Origin: Halioglobus sp.
GTDB taxonomy: Bacteria > Pseudomonadota > Gammaproteobacteria > Pseudomonadales > Halieaceae
Length of the DNA: 64,000 nucleotides
Reading direction: 5' to 3'
Assembly: GCA_029246385.1 (NCBI GenBank)
Contig: JAQWNG010000008.1
Span: 124,001 to 188,000 of the forward strand
Position numbers and translations under genes: made by a program. Position 1 is the first letter of the stretch. Every line of letters begins with the position of its first letter. A model generated the notes under the pieces. That model was given only the letters and a program-made list of their open reading frames with translations. It did not search any database and had not been told where the DNA came from. Shown here piece by piece: positions 30,366-39,509 of the stretch.

Positions 30366-31460
30366 ATGGGTTTTAATTGTGGAATCGTCGGATTGCCGAA
30401 TGTCGGCAAATCCACCCTGTTCAATGCACTCACCAATGCTGGGATCGGAGCAGAAAATTTTCCCTTCTGCACTATTGAGCCTAACGCCGGCATCGTCCTC
30501 GTGCCCGATCCGCGACAGAGTATGATCGCGGATATCATCAAGCCTCAACGCGAAGTTTCAACTACGATGGAATTCGTCGATATTGCAGGCCTGGTGGCAG
30601 GCGCATCGAAAGGCGAAGGCCTCGGCAACCAGTTCTTGGCCAATATTCGCGAAACTCACGCGATCGCGCATGTCGTGCGCTGCTTTGAAGATGACAACGT
30701 CATCCATGTCGCCAATAAAATCGATCCCAAAGCCGACATCGAAATCATCAATACGGAACTAGCGCTGGCCGATCTCGATAGCTGCGAAAAGCAGCTGCAA
30801 AAGATCATCCGAACCGCCAAGGGCGGCGACAAGGAATCTATTGCGATGAAGGCACTCCTGGAGGACCGGCTTCTCCCTCACCTAAACCAAGCCCTCCCCG
30901 CTCGCTCGCTTGCCTTCGATGATAATGAGCGTGCGCTCGTTAGGCAATTATTTTTGCTAACCGCAAAGCCGACCATGTACATCGCCAACGTCGATGAAAG
31001 CGGTTTTGATGGCAACCCTTATTTGGACGTCGTAAACGAAATCGCGGCACAAGAAAATTCTATCGTTGTTCCCATCTGCAATAAATTGGAGTCAGAAATT
31101 GCAGAACTCGCTGATGAAGAGCGCATAGAATTCTTGCAGGAACTTGGCATGGATGAGCCGGGGCTGGACAGAGTCATCAGAGCTGGCTATGAGCTGTTAG
31201 AGCTACAAACCTACTTTACGGCAGGCGAAAAAGAAGTTCGTGCCTGGACAGTAAAAACAGGCGCCACTGCACCCGAGGCCGCTGGGGTCATTCACACTGA
31301 CTTCCAAAAAGGTTTTATCCGCGCTGAAGTCATCAGCTACAACGACTTTATCAAGCATAGCGGCGAACAAGGGGCTAAGGACGCTGGGCGCTGGCGTCTC
31401 GAGGGTAAGGAGTACATCGTACAGGACGGCGACGTTGTCCACTTTCGCTTCAACGTTTAA
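30366..31460 (+). CDS. ychF: Redox-regulated ATPase YchF
   Basis: A 364-residue Obg/OLA1-family P-loop protein. G1 is [14 protein letters not shown] near residue 8, G3 is DIAGLV, and the G4 position reads NVDE rather than NKxD, which explains the ATP preference of this family. The C-terminal TGS domain ends in [13 protein letters not shown]. YchF binds ribosomes and 26S proteasome-like partners in other organisms and is linked to oxidative-stress response and start-codon fidelity. The pth-ychF pair is conserved widely. Confidence 0.96.
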   Translation: MGFNCGIVGLPNVGKSTLFNALTNAGIGAENFPFCTIEPNAGIVLVPDPRQSMIADIIKPQREVSTTMEFVDIAGLVAGASKGEGLGNQFLANIRETHAIAHVVRCFEDDNVIHVANKIDPKADIEIINTELALADLDSCEKQLQKIIRTAKGGDKESIAMKALLEDRLLPHLNQALPARSLAFDDNERALVRQLFLLTAKPTMYIANVDESGFDGNPYLDVVNEIAAQENSIVVPICNKLESEIAELADEERIEFLQELGMDEPGLDRVIRAGYELLELQTYFTAGEKEVRAWTVKTGATAPEAAGVIHTDFQKGFIRAEVISYNDFIKHSGEQGAKDAGRWRLEGKEYIVQDGDVVHFRFNV

Positions 31461-31618
31461 TCAACCAAGTGTATTACTGGTTCTTGAAAAGCGTTAGCTC
31501 TGAATAATGCCAGAAGCAGAGAAAAAAGGCCTACAGGACTTACTCTGCCTTGACTTGCCCCGTAAAAATCAGGAGAATTCCCGCCTTTCCGGGACGCTTG
31601 ATACCTGTGAACGTTTAT

Positions 31619-31695
31619 GGCTACGTAGCTCAGCTGGTTAGAGCACAGCATTCATAATGCTGGGGTCGGTGGTTCAAGTCCACCCGTAGCTACCA
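31619..31695 (+). tRNA. tRNA-Met (elongator, anticodon CAT)
   Basis: A 77-base cloverleaf. Acceptor stem GGCTACG pairs with CGTAGCT, giving a G1-U72 wobble at the top; anticodon loop TTCATAA; T-arm GGTGG/CCACC; CCA encoded at 31693-31695. Similarity to the E. coli elongator tRNA-Met (GGCTACGTAGCTCAG start) and a TGG-rich variable region argues against tRNA-Ile2 and initiator tRNA. It follows ychF, the same position as in P. aeruginosa, and borders the accessory region to the right. Confidence 0.96.
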
Positions 31696-32203
31696 TTAGA
31701 ATCAATGACTTAGCGCATCCCCTGCCATCTGAAACACTTCAAAAATTACTTTGGGCGACCACTGGGCGACCCTAGAAGGTGACTCTTGATTCAGTGGACA
31801 TCGGCATCAATCTGTTCAGACCTTAACGCGGCCCAACTCCACCTCCGATCCGACCTCACGTCATAGCGCCGCTGTATGGGATAACGGCGTCTTTAGCATC
31901 TGGGTTGCCAATAGTGGCATAGTTAAACCCCTCTCCCTGACTTACCCACGGTGCGAATGCTGCGTGCTCCGCTATAGAGTGGGGAGTGCTTGAAGTACCG
32001 TTCAAAGAGGTAAATGCCAGCTCAGCTACTGTATACTAGGAGACGTAGTAGCGATGCCTGCGCGCCGCGCAATCTGCACTTTCCATATTTATATGCTTGG
32101 TTCAGAATTGATCTGAATGATATTGTTGATTCCGTCATGCCCGCACCTCAAAGTGGAACTTTCTGGTAGCACGAAATCCCCTTTTTCAATAGATGGAGCA
32201 ACT
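31696..32203 (+). other. 508-base gap right of tRNA-Met: possible island edge
   Basis: No full gene is seen. Two direct copies of TGGGCGACC lie at 31752-31760 and 31763-31771. A short minus-strand frame (31702-31806, 34 residues, no clear start) is open right up to the tRNA. Neither is recognised. The rest shows no clear promoter or coding sequence until the Sel1 gene. Confidence 0.4.
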
Positions 32204-33214
32204 ATGTTTAAAACGCTCACGGCAACAGTGATATTTTCATTAGCCCTTTCAGGCACCGCGAATGCTGCTACGTATGATGATGCAGTCGATAACGCGCAAG
32301 CAGGAGATTATAAGGCAGCATTTGCGGACTTTAAGCTGTTAACTGATCAGAGTGATGCCGATATACAATACAATCTGGGCAATATGTACCGCAACGGGCA
32401 AGGCGTTCATCAGGATTACGAAGAGGCCATAAAGTGGTATATAAAAGCTGCTGATCAGGGTTATGCTCTTGCGCAATTCACTTTGGGTGATCTGTATCGG
32501 AAAGGCGAGGGCGTGTCACAAAACCACGTAACTGCAGTTACGTGGTACGCTAAGGCCGCAGAACAAGGGCATGCCGATGCCCAATATAATCTGGGCAATA
32601 TGCATTGCAACGGTGACGGTGTAGCAAGGAATGATGCTCTTGCTGTTAAGTGGTACACCAAAGCTGCAGAGCAAGGGGTTGCTTTTGCCCAACATAATCT
32701 GGGCTATATGTATCGCAAGGGTAAAGGTGTGCCAGTGGACTATGTAGCTGCGGTTAAGTGGTATACGGAGGCTGCAGAGCAAGGAAATGCCAAAGCGCAA
32801 ACCAATCTGGGCTTGATGTATGACAAGGGTAAAGGCACATTAGAGGATGATTCGACAGCTTTAAAATGGTACGCCAAGGCTGCAGAGCAAGGGCATGTCA
32901 AGGCTCAAGTCCGTCTGGGTACAATTTACTACAGCGGTGAAGGCGTAGCACAGGACTATGCTACTGCGGTTAAGTGGTACACTAAAGCTGCGGCGCAAGG
33001 AAATGCCAAGGGGCAATTCAATCTGGGCTTGATGTACCTTTACTGCCATGACGTCAAACAAGACTACGCCCAAACACACTTATGTTGGGACCGCGCGCCT
33101 GCTGACAGTCATGAAAAGACTGCTAGCAATAGAGACGTCGGCATGATGACCCCGTCTCAGATCGAACAAGCACAAAAGCTCGCTCGAGAATGGGCACCCA
33201 CCAAAGCCAACTAA
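32204..33214 (+). CDS. Secreted Sel1-repeat (SLR) protein
   Basis: A 336-residue protein starting at the ATG at 32204, with GGAG 5 bases upstream. A signal peptide is clear (MFKTLTATVIFSLALSGTANA, cleavage after residue 21). Seven 36-residue Sel1-like repeats follow from about residue 55 to 310, each of the type AQxxLGxMYxxGxGVxxDYxxAxKWYxKAAEQGxA; the last is degenerate and contains the only cluster of cysteines. Such solenoids act as periplasmic or secreted protein-binding scaffolds. It has no close partner: glycan genes start 540 bases downstream on the same strand. Specific function unknown. Confidence 0.88.
   Translation: MFKTLTATVIFSLALSGTANAATYDDAVDNAQAGDYKAAFADFKLLTDQSDADIQYNLGNMYRNGQGVHQDYEEAIKWYIKAADQGYALAQFTLGDLYRKGEGVSQNHVTAVTWYAKAAEQGHADAQYNLGNMHCNGDGVARNDALAVKWYTKAAEQGVAFAQHNLGYMYRKGKGVPVDYVAAVKWYTEAAEQGNAKAQTNLGLMYDKGKGTLEDDSTALKWYAKAAEQGHVKAQVRLGTIYYSGEGVAQDYATAVKWYTKAAAQGNAKGQFNLGLMYLYCHDVKQDYAQTHLCWDRAPADSHEKTASNRDVGMMTPSQIEQAQKLAREWAPTKAN
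32360..33080 (+). repeat. Tandem 108-base coding repeats (Sel1)
   Basis: The seven Sel1 units are visible in DNA as a repeated pattern with period 108 bases, for example the recurring AAGTGGTACACCAAAGCTGC-like and CAATCTGGGC segments. Copies have diverged but remain in frame, making the stretch a possible site for unit gain or loss. Confidence 0.6.
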
Positions 33215-33751
33215 GCCAGCATAGCGCGGGCTTTCTATTGGGTTAAAGGCATTTTTTGTCGGCCGATCAGTCTACGTTTGGGTCGACGCACTTTGCGCAG
33301 ATCACTATTAAGCACACTGATAGATAAACGCGAACAGGCCAATGAAAACCCTCTCCATATTTCAGAACCCACACTACTCCATTCTGCAAACGCACTAAGC
33401 CTTAAATCCCACTTCAGCAGAAGCCTCAGTGGAATCTTCGTGGAGAGCCGGTAAGTTTTGGTGGAACTTTCTGGGCTAACTGATGGTCGAGGGTACATAA
33501 TAAAGTATAAAGTGTTAACCTGTTTCACATAGCGCAGCTGCATCTATAACGCAGGCGTGCCTGGCTCAAATCGGGTCATAGCCGCTGCGCTTTTCGTTAA
33601 TTGTGATGTTTACAGCCTCTATACTGCAATCGACTATGAGATGCTCCGCGTCACCGCAAAACCTCGCCCTCTGCAAATTTTTTATGAGCGTGAGATGGTA
33701 TTGAGTAGTTAACCACCGGATCGACGTACTCTACGCGAGAGTACTGAGACT
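33215..33751 (+). other. 537-base gap without a recognised gene
   Basis: Long frames are open on both strands (minus 33235-33543; plus from about 33215 to 33450 without a start codon) but neither translates to a recognised protein, and the plus frame lacks a start. AT-rich sequence near 33600-33750 may hold the promoter of the glycosyltransferase operon. Confidence 0.4.
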
Positions 33752-35698
33752 ATGACAGGATGCTCCAAACCAATGCAAGAACCAGCGTCTGATATTGAAG
33801 GCCACCTTCCCAGACCGCCATCGCTAATGCAGAGGTGCAGGAGGCTTTTTTTCGCGCTACTGCAAGTAAAGGCAAGCGGACACAGTTACAGAGTTATACT
33901 TGCCTCGTTCTTTAAAACTTTAAGGACCGATGGGCTTGTTGGTGTCTTTTCTCGACTGTCTACGGTCGCAGGATATCAGCCAAACACGGAGTATCAAAAT
34001 TGGATTCAGCTTTATGATGCTCCGAATGCTGCGCGCACAGCTGCGTTGCATAAAGAAATAGACTCTTTCGATCGCCAGCCACTGATCTCTATTATTCTGC
34101 CAAGCTACAAACCACAGATGACATGGTTTAAACAGGCAATAGAAAGTGTCTACGAGCAGACGTATCAAAACTGGGAGCTCTGTATCGCCGATGATGCCTC
34201 CAATCTACCCGAACTCAACCAGTATCTAAAAGTACTGCAATCTGAGGACACTAGAGTAAAAGTCGTGTTTCGCAAGGATAATGGCCACATATCGGCTGCG
34301 TCAAATAGTGCGTTAGCCCTCGCGACTGGGGAATGGGTTGCGCTTCTGGATCACGATGATCTTTTGCATGAATATGCACTGTTCTATCTTGCTAAGGAAA
34401 TTTTGACTCATTCTGATGCAGTGCTTATCTATTCCGATGAAGACAAAGTAGATGAGCATTCCGTTCGTCACGATCCGTACTTCAAGCCGGACTGGAATCT
34501 TGAACTTTTTTACTCTCAGAACATGTTTAGCCATTTGGGCGCATACAAAAAGCAGCTTCTCGATGACATTGGCGGTTTTCGAGTAGGCCTAGAGGGTGCT
34601 CAAGATTATGATCTCGCACTTCGCTGCATTGAGCGCGTTAACGCCGATAAGATCCGACACATACCGAGAGTCCTCTATCACTGGCGAGTTCACGATAAAA
34701 GCACATCTAAAGATCCAGATGCAAAGCCCTATGCGATGCTTGCAGGGGAACGAGCGCTTAATGAGCACTTCAGGCGCACCGGGCAAGCTGCCTCAGCGGA
34801 GCTTATTGGCTTTGGATATCGGGTACGATACGACTTACCTGTCGAATTACCCATGGTAACGGTGATCATACCCACCAAAAACAATCATGAGCTACTGCAA
34901 TGCTGCTTAAATAGCATTTTCAGTCTCACGACTTACTCAAACTATGAAATTATTATTATTGATAACGGTTCCGATAGCTTAGGCAGTTTGAACTATTTTG
35001 ATGAAATCATGTCGATGGACCGCGTTCGCATTTTAACTGATTCTCAGCCGTTCAACTACTCTGCCTTAAACAACGGCGCAGTGGAGGTCGCTAGGGGAAC
35101 GGTAATATGCTTGCTCAACAACGACACTGAAATTATAACTGCTGGCTGGCTTAGCGAGATGGTGGGCATTGCGATTAGACCGGACGTAGGCGCCGTAGGC
35201 GCCAAGCTTCTTTACTCGGACGGCAGTATTCAGCACGCAGGAATTATCTGCGGGATGGGGATTGATAAAGTTGCAGGACATGCGCACTACCGCACGCATA
35301 GCACGCATAACGGCTATTTCGGCAGGTCAAACCTGACTTCTTCGTTTTCGGCCGTCACCGGTGCGTGCATGGTACTAAGAAAGTCTCTATACAAAAAAGT
35401 ACTCGGCATGAATGAAGTCAATCTCAGCGTGGCTTATAATGATGTTGATCTGTGTTTGAAAATAGCATCACTCGGTTATCGGAATATCTACACCCCGTAC
35501 GCCAAATTATATCATCATGAATCTGCGTCACGTGGTCGCGATTCGGTCACATCTGATCAACAGCGATTTTCTTCTGAGGTTGAGTATATGAGAGCTCAAT
35601 GGTCAGAAATCTTGCAGGAGGATGCAATGTATAGCCCAAATTTGTCACTAGATCACTCTGACTTTAGGTATGCGTATCCTCCAAGAGTCGCCCTATGA
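33752..35698 (+). CDS. Glycosyltransferase with two GT2 domains
   Basis: A 648-residue cytoplasmic protein. Residues 1-105 are a leader region; a first GT2 domain (about 110-330) has ISIILPSYKPQ, CIADDAS and the DxD-like LLDHDDLLH and SDEDK motifs; a second GT2 domain (about 368-610) has VTVIIPTKNN, IIIDNGSD and CLLNNDTEI. Dual GT2 enzymes of this type transfer sugars (often rhamnose or similar) in O-antigen and capsule assembly; acceptor and donor cannot be read here. First gene of a plus-strand unit; its 3' end overlaps an open frame continuing into the sulfotransferase gene. No membrane segment. Confidence 0.88.
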   Translation: MTGCSKPMQEPASDIEGHLPRPPSLMQRCRRLFFALLQVKASGHSYRVILASFFKTLRTDGLVGVFSRLSTVAGYQPNTEYQNWIQLYDAPNAARTAALHKEIDSFDRQPLISIILPSYKPQMTWFKQAIESVYEQTYQNWELCIADDASNLPELNQYLKVLQSEDTRVKVVFRKDNGHISAASNSALALATGEWVALLDHDDLLHEYALFYLAKEILTHSDAVLIYSDEDKVDEHSVRHDPYFKPDWNLELFYSQNMFSHLGAYKKQLLDDIGGFRVGLEGAQDYDLALRCIERVNADKIRHIPRVLYHWRVHDKSTSKDPDAKPYAMLAGERALNEHFRRTGQAASAELIGFGYRVRYDLPVELPMVTVIIPTKNNHELLQCCLNSIFSLTTYSNYEIIIIDNGSDSLGSLNYFDEIMSMDRVRILTDSQPFNYSALNNGAVEVARGTVICLLNNDTEIITAGWLSEMVGIAIRPDVGAVGAKLLYSDGSIQHAGIICGMGIDKVAGHAHYRTHSTHNGYFGRSNLTSSFSAVTGACMVLRKSLYKKVLGMNEVNLSVAYNDVDLCLKIASLGYRNIYTPYAKLYHHESASRGRDSVTSDQQRFSSEVEYMRAQWSEILQEDAMYSPNLSLDHSDFRYAYPPRVAL

Positions 35699-35753
35699 CA
35701 TTATTCCTTGTCGAAGCAACACATTACTGGTTGACTGCAAAGGTTTAGGCTTT

Positions 35754-36470
35754 ATGGCAGGAATGAACACGAATAACGAGCTACTGTTTTTTGTGCATAT
35801 CCCAAAAACGGGGGGCTCAAGCATCAACGCTCACTTGAAAGCTCATTCTTCAAATGGGGTAGAGCATGCAGAATCTGTTATCTCTAATCCTGAAAAATTT
35901 ATTCAAATTTGTGCTCGCGCTAATTGGATTTCCGGACATGTCCATTACCCAATAGCAAAAGAAAGACTATTGGCATCGACCAACCGCCCAGTCCGTTTTT
36001 TTTCATGTTTACGTGACCCTAAGCATCAGGTAATGTCTCATCTAAATTGGCTAATCGAGATTCAGAACCGAACCAAAACTTTTTTTTATAACCATCCACT
36101 TAGCATACAAGAAATATCACATGAAGTTTGCTCATTAGGCGTAAAAGATGAGCATCAGATAATGTATTTACTACTTAAGTACCGCGGTCTGCTGCTGAAT
36201 ACGCAGTGCAGCTTAATGTTGGGGGGTGAGCAGGACATCAATAAAGATTCAATCGCCCACACTATTGAACAGTTTGATTATATTGGTACAGATCACAGTT
36301 ATGGCCCATTGCTACACCGAATGACAGGTCAGAGAACAAAACGGATTTACCATAAAAATTCTGCCAAATATCACTTTGATACTAAATTATTCGACAGTGA
36401 AGAGGTGCGATCTTTCCTAAAGGTGCACAATGCATTTGATGATATCCTTTATCACCTCGTTCATCAGTAA
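35754..36470 (+). CDS. Sulfotransferase family 2 protein
   Basis: About 238 residues from the ATG at 35754; the frame is open from 35670 (overlapping the preceding gene), and an ATG at 35763 is also possible. The PAPS 5'-phosphosulfate loop is FVHIPKTGGSSINAHL near the N-terminus and the 3'-phosphate site is SCLRDPKHQVMSHLNW. This is the pattern of Sulfotransfer_2, related to carbohydrate sulfotransferases. It would move sulfate from PAPS to a sugar hydroxyl, fitting its place between glycosyltransferase genes. Visibly AT-rich compared with the flanking core genes. Confidence 0.82.
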   Translation: MAGMNTNNELLFFVHIPKTGGSSINAHLKAHSSNGVEHAESVISNPEKFIQICARANWISGHVHYPIAKERLLASTNRPVRFFSCLRDPKHQVMSHLNWLIEIQNRTKTFFYNHPLSIQEISHEVCSLGVKDEHQIMYLLLKYRGLLLNTQCSLMLGGEQDINKDSIAHTIEQFDYIGTDHSYGPLLHRMTGQRTKRIYHKNSAKYHFDTKLFDSEEVRSFLKVHNAFDDILYHLVHQ

Positions 36471-36585
36471 CTTCTTTAGGCTGCAGGTGAGAGAAATTTC
36501 GCTAAGTGCGAGACGCGCCGCTTTACGTTGAACAGCGCCGATGAAAATATTGACGCGACTTATATCTTAGGAGGCACTAGTTAGG

Positions 36586-38268
36586 ATGACCAATAGAGTT
36601 GCTGTGCGATCGTCTCTTTTTTCTTCAAAATTAAGTGCCCTAGTTTTTTTACTGGGTCGTAAATATCGAGCAAAATTTCTTCCCGAAGATTTTGATCCTG
36701 AAATTTACCTCGCGCTTCATCCGGATGTGGATGCAGCGAATGCAGATGCTGCCGAACACTATATCTCGCAGGGAGTCAAAGAAGGGCGGGCATACAAGTT
36801 GGAAGGCTTGCCGGATGACTTTGACACCACGACTTATTTAGAGCTCCACTCTGACGTGCGCATGGCGAAACTTGGCGCCGCCGAACACTATCTCTCGCAC
36901 GGGATCAAAGAAGGGCGCTTGTATAAGCGCGGCCAGTTTCCTGAAGAACTTAGAGTCCAAAACTATCTAACCCCTAATTCCACCGAAATTGCAGAACAAG
37001 TTGATGCAACGGGCGATGGCCTGAACCCGAAGCGTATTGGAGAACAGACAAGAACGAGCGTTTCAGCGCACAAAACTAGAAAAATATCACGCGCTGAAAA
37101 AAAGACGAAAATCACAGCCCTCTTAAACTCTAGATTTGCACTAGCAACTCCTCTGTGTACGTTTGCTATGAGAAATTCGGAAGGAGCTGCACGTATAACA
37201 ATGGTAACAGACAGTATTGCTCGTTCATCTCTTTTAGGAGGCGTCGGGACTGCCCTCATTTTTTGTGCAATGTTGGCAAATCGTATGGGGGCTTCTTTGC
37301 GCATAGCAACTCGGACAGAACCTCCAAAAAGCAGCGACATTGAGCCATTCTTGACACTGTGTAAAATGCACGTTGATCACGGTGTGCAATTCGCTTTTGC
37401 ACCTTTAAGCGGCGAATCCTACGAGCTAGATATATTCGAAAACGACCTGTTTGTTACAACATCATGGTGGAGTACTGCCGCAACTTTGAACGCCGTAGAT
37501 CCCTCCTCTATTTTATATCTTTTGCAAGAAGATGAACGCATGTTCTATCCGTTTGGGGATGACAGGCACCGCTGTGACACCATTATGAGCAACAGAGAAA
37601 TTCATTTTATCGTTAATACAGAATTACTCTTCAACCACCTTGTATCTACTGGGCTGGATAATATTACGGCGCGTGGAGCGTGGTTTGAACCTGCATTTCC
37701 AAATTGGATTTATAAGAAAAAAACTGGAAGAAACGGCAGTAAACGAAAATTATTTTTTTATGCAAGGCCAGACAATCCAAGAAATATGTTTTATCTAGGC
37801 ATCGAAGTGATCGATAGAGCTATACAGTCTGGCCTACTAGACTTATCCGTTTGGGATGTCTACCTTGTTGGAAAGAATATTCCTGCCCTAGAATTTACAA
37901 ATGGATATCAACCGAGACACTCTGAGGGGCTTACTTGGAAAGACTACGCCGCCCTGATAGGGACAGTCGACCTAGGCCTTTCGCTTATGTCTACGCCGCA
38001 TCCAAGTTATCCACCTCTCGATTTAGTTGCGAGCGGGGCATTCGTGGTAACTAACCGGTTCCTAAACAAACAGGATTTAACTAAATACTCTCCTAACGTG
38101 ATCTGCGCTGACCTTGATTTACAATCGCTGATTGATGCCCTATCTCAAGCTATAGCCCTAACCGAGAGTCGAACAGAGGATAGTCCAGCTGAAATTGAAA
38201 ATCTTCTAAATACTGATTGGCATAAATCGTTCGACAACATTATCACCAATCTTTTGGCAAGTGACTAA
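36586..38268 (+). CDS. WsaF-like glycosyltransferase with duplicated N-terminal module
   Basis: A 560-residue protein. Two copies of a module occur at about 33-70 and 76-114, each of the form DFDxxxYLxLHxDV...AAEHYxSxGxKEGRxYK, 43 residues apart. After a basic linker (about 130-190) comes the glycosyltransferase part from about residue 205 to 555; LYLLQEDERMFYPFGDD, KLFFYARPDNPRNMFYLGIEVI and DLGLSLMSTPHPSYPPLDLVASG match WsaF-type rhamnosyltransferases (GT4-like fold) known from S-layer glycan synthesis. Start ATG at 36586 follows TTAGG. It overlaps the next gene by one base (TAATG). Confidence 0.82.
   Translation: MTNRVAVRSSLFSSKLSALVFLLGRKYRAKFLPEDFDPEIYLALHPDVDAANADAAEHYISQGVKEGRAYKLEGLPDDFDTTTYLELHSDVRMAKLGAAEHYLSHGIKEGRLYKRGQFPEELRVQNYLTPNSTEIAEQVDATGDGLNPKRIGEQTRTSVSAHKTRKISRAEKKTKITALLNSRFALATPLCTFAMRNSEGAARITMVTDSIARSSLLGGVGTALIFCAMLANRMGASLRIATRTEPPKSSDIEPFLTLCKMHVDHGVQFAFAPLSGESYELDIFENDLFVTTSWWSTAATLNAVDPSSILYLLQEDERMFYPFGDDRHRCDTIMSNREIHFIVNTELLFNHLVSTGLDNITARGAWFEPAFPNWIYKKKTGRNGSKRKLFFYARPDNPRNMFYLGIEVIDRAIQSGLLDLSVWDVYLVGKNIPALEFTNGYQPRHSEGLTWKDYAALIGTVDLGLSLMSTPHPSYPPLDLVASGAFVVTNRFLNKQDLTKYSPNVICADLDLQSLIDALSQAIALTESRTEDSPAEIENLLNTDWHKSFDNIITNLLASD
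36751..36917 (+). repeat. Pair of near-identical 38-base repeats in the WsaF-like gene
   Basis: The segments at 36751-36788 and 36880-36917, 129 bases apart, differ at only a few positions and encode the AEHYxSxGxKEGR core of the duplicated module. The period is a whole number of codons (43), so this looks like an in-frame tandem duplication. Confidence 0.8.
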
Positions 38269-39428
38269 TGGGCACAGGCAAATTGCCCAGTAAGGTGTAT
38301 CAGGATCCTTGGAGCACCTCGCTTGAATCACGGCTCAGTACATTAGCTACAGGAAGAGTGCGTATTGCGTACTTTTATGAGCAACCCAACAATAGCACTT
38401 TTCGTTATCGTGCCTATAACATGGCACAGGTCTTGAATGAAGATATTGACGAAACGTCTGCAAGTTATTTTTTTCTTGATGACCTGCATGAATTAGAAAA
38501 TTTAGTGGACATAGCCGATATTATCATCATTTGCCGCTCGCGATACTGCCATCGAATCGCCAATCTAATTCAGCGATTCAAAGCGAGAGGCAAGCCTGTT
38601 CTTTTTGACATCGACGACCTTGTCTTCAACTCCAGATATTGCCACCTTATCATACAAACACTTAGCCAAACCAAGGATGACGTTGTCTGGGATTACTGGT
38701 TTTCTTACACATCACGAATCGCAGAGACGATGCGCTTATGTGATAAGGTGATTACCACAAACGAATTCTTAGCCAAAAAGGTAGCAGAAGAATTTTCTAT
38801 CCCCACAGCAGTTGTCCAGAATTTCATTAATAAGGAACAATTAGAGATTTCCAACACCACATTTTTCGAGAAGAAAAGTTTTTCTTTCAAGAAGAACGAA
38901 AAAATACGGTTCGGATATTTCAGTGGCTCTCCATCGCATAAAAACGACTTCTCTATCACCTTAAGCGCTCTCGAAAGCGTGTTAGAGAGCGATCCCGCCA
39001 TTGAATTGACACTTGCTGGCTATGTTGATGTAGAAAAACCATTAAAGAAATTTGGCAGTCAGGTAAAGTATGAGAGCTTTCGCGACTATGTTAGTTTGCA
39101 GCGTCTCATTGGCTCGGTCGACTTCAACCTAATGCCTCTCCAATATAACGCCTTCACAAACTGTAAGTCTCCTCTAAAATTTTTTGAAGCAGCTGCTGTC
39201 GGAACACTAAGCATCGCGTCTCCTGCAATAAACTATGCAGATGTTATCGAACATGGCGTAAGCGGATATTTAGCGCGAGACTATGAGTGGGAAACGGTCA
39301 TACAGCAGGCACTAGACGATGATGAATCTTACAGCGGACGTGTAATCACCGCGCGAAACATCGCTCTCGCCAGATTTACGTATAGGAATCAAAGAGAAGC
39401 CATTCTCAATGCGTTGGATCTTACCTAA
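38268..39428 (+). CDS. Glycosyltransferase (GT4/GT1-like)
   Basis: A 386-residue cytoplasmic protein of GT-B type. The N-terminal half has RIAYFYEQPNNSTFRYRAYNMA and PVLFDIDDLVF; the C-terminal half has RFGYFSGSPSHKNDF, ELTLAGYV and the donor-site segment LMPLQYNAFTNCKSPLKFFEAAAVGTLSIAS, with the Glu of the EAAAVG motif that contacts the nucleotide sugar. The ATG shares one base with the WsaF-like stop, so the two enzymes are coupled. It is the last plus-strand gene of the glycan locus. Donor sugar unknown. Confidence 0.85.
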   Translation: MGTGKLPSKVYQDPWSTSLESRLSTLATGRVRIAYFYEQPNNSTFRYRAYNMAQVLNEDIDETSASYFFLDDLHELENLVDIADIIIICRSRYCHRIANLIQRFKARGKPVLFDIDDLVFNSRYCHLIIQTLSQTKDDVVWDYWFSYTSRIAETMRLCDKVITTNEFLAKKVAEEFSIPTAVVQNFINKEQLEISNTTFFEKKSFSFKKNEKIRFGYFSGSPSHKNDFSITLSALESVLESDPAIELTLAGYVDVEKPLKKFGSQVKYESFRDYVSLQRLIGSVDFNLMPLQYNAFTNCKSPLKFFEAAAVGTLSIASPAINYADVIEHGVSGYLARDYEWETVIQQALDDDESYSGRVITARNIALARFTYRNQREAILNALDLT

Positions 39429-39509
39429 GACATGTAATCCGATGCATTGAACTTCCGCTACCATTTCCTGTTTCGTTAATCTGCAATTTTTTCAAACTTG
39501 TTGACACAA

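Noticed and set aside
32204..33214. Possible CRISPR-like or other non-coding repeat array
   Set aside because: The 108-base repeats are in-frame coding Sel1 units, not direct repeats with spacers; no CRISPR array was seen anywhere in the window.
33235..33543. 102-residue minus-strand frame
   Set aside because: No family pattern, no good ribosome binding site; the opposite strand is also open over much of the stretch, so openness is not informative.
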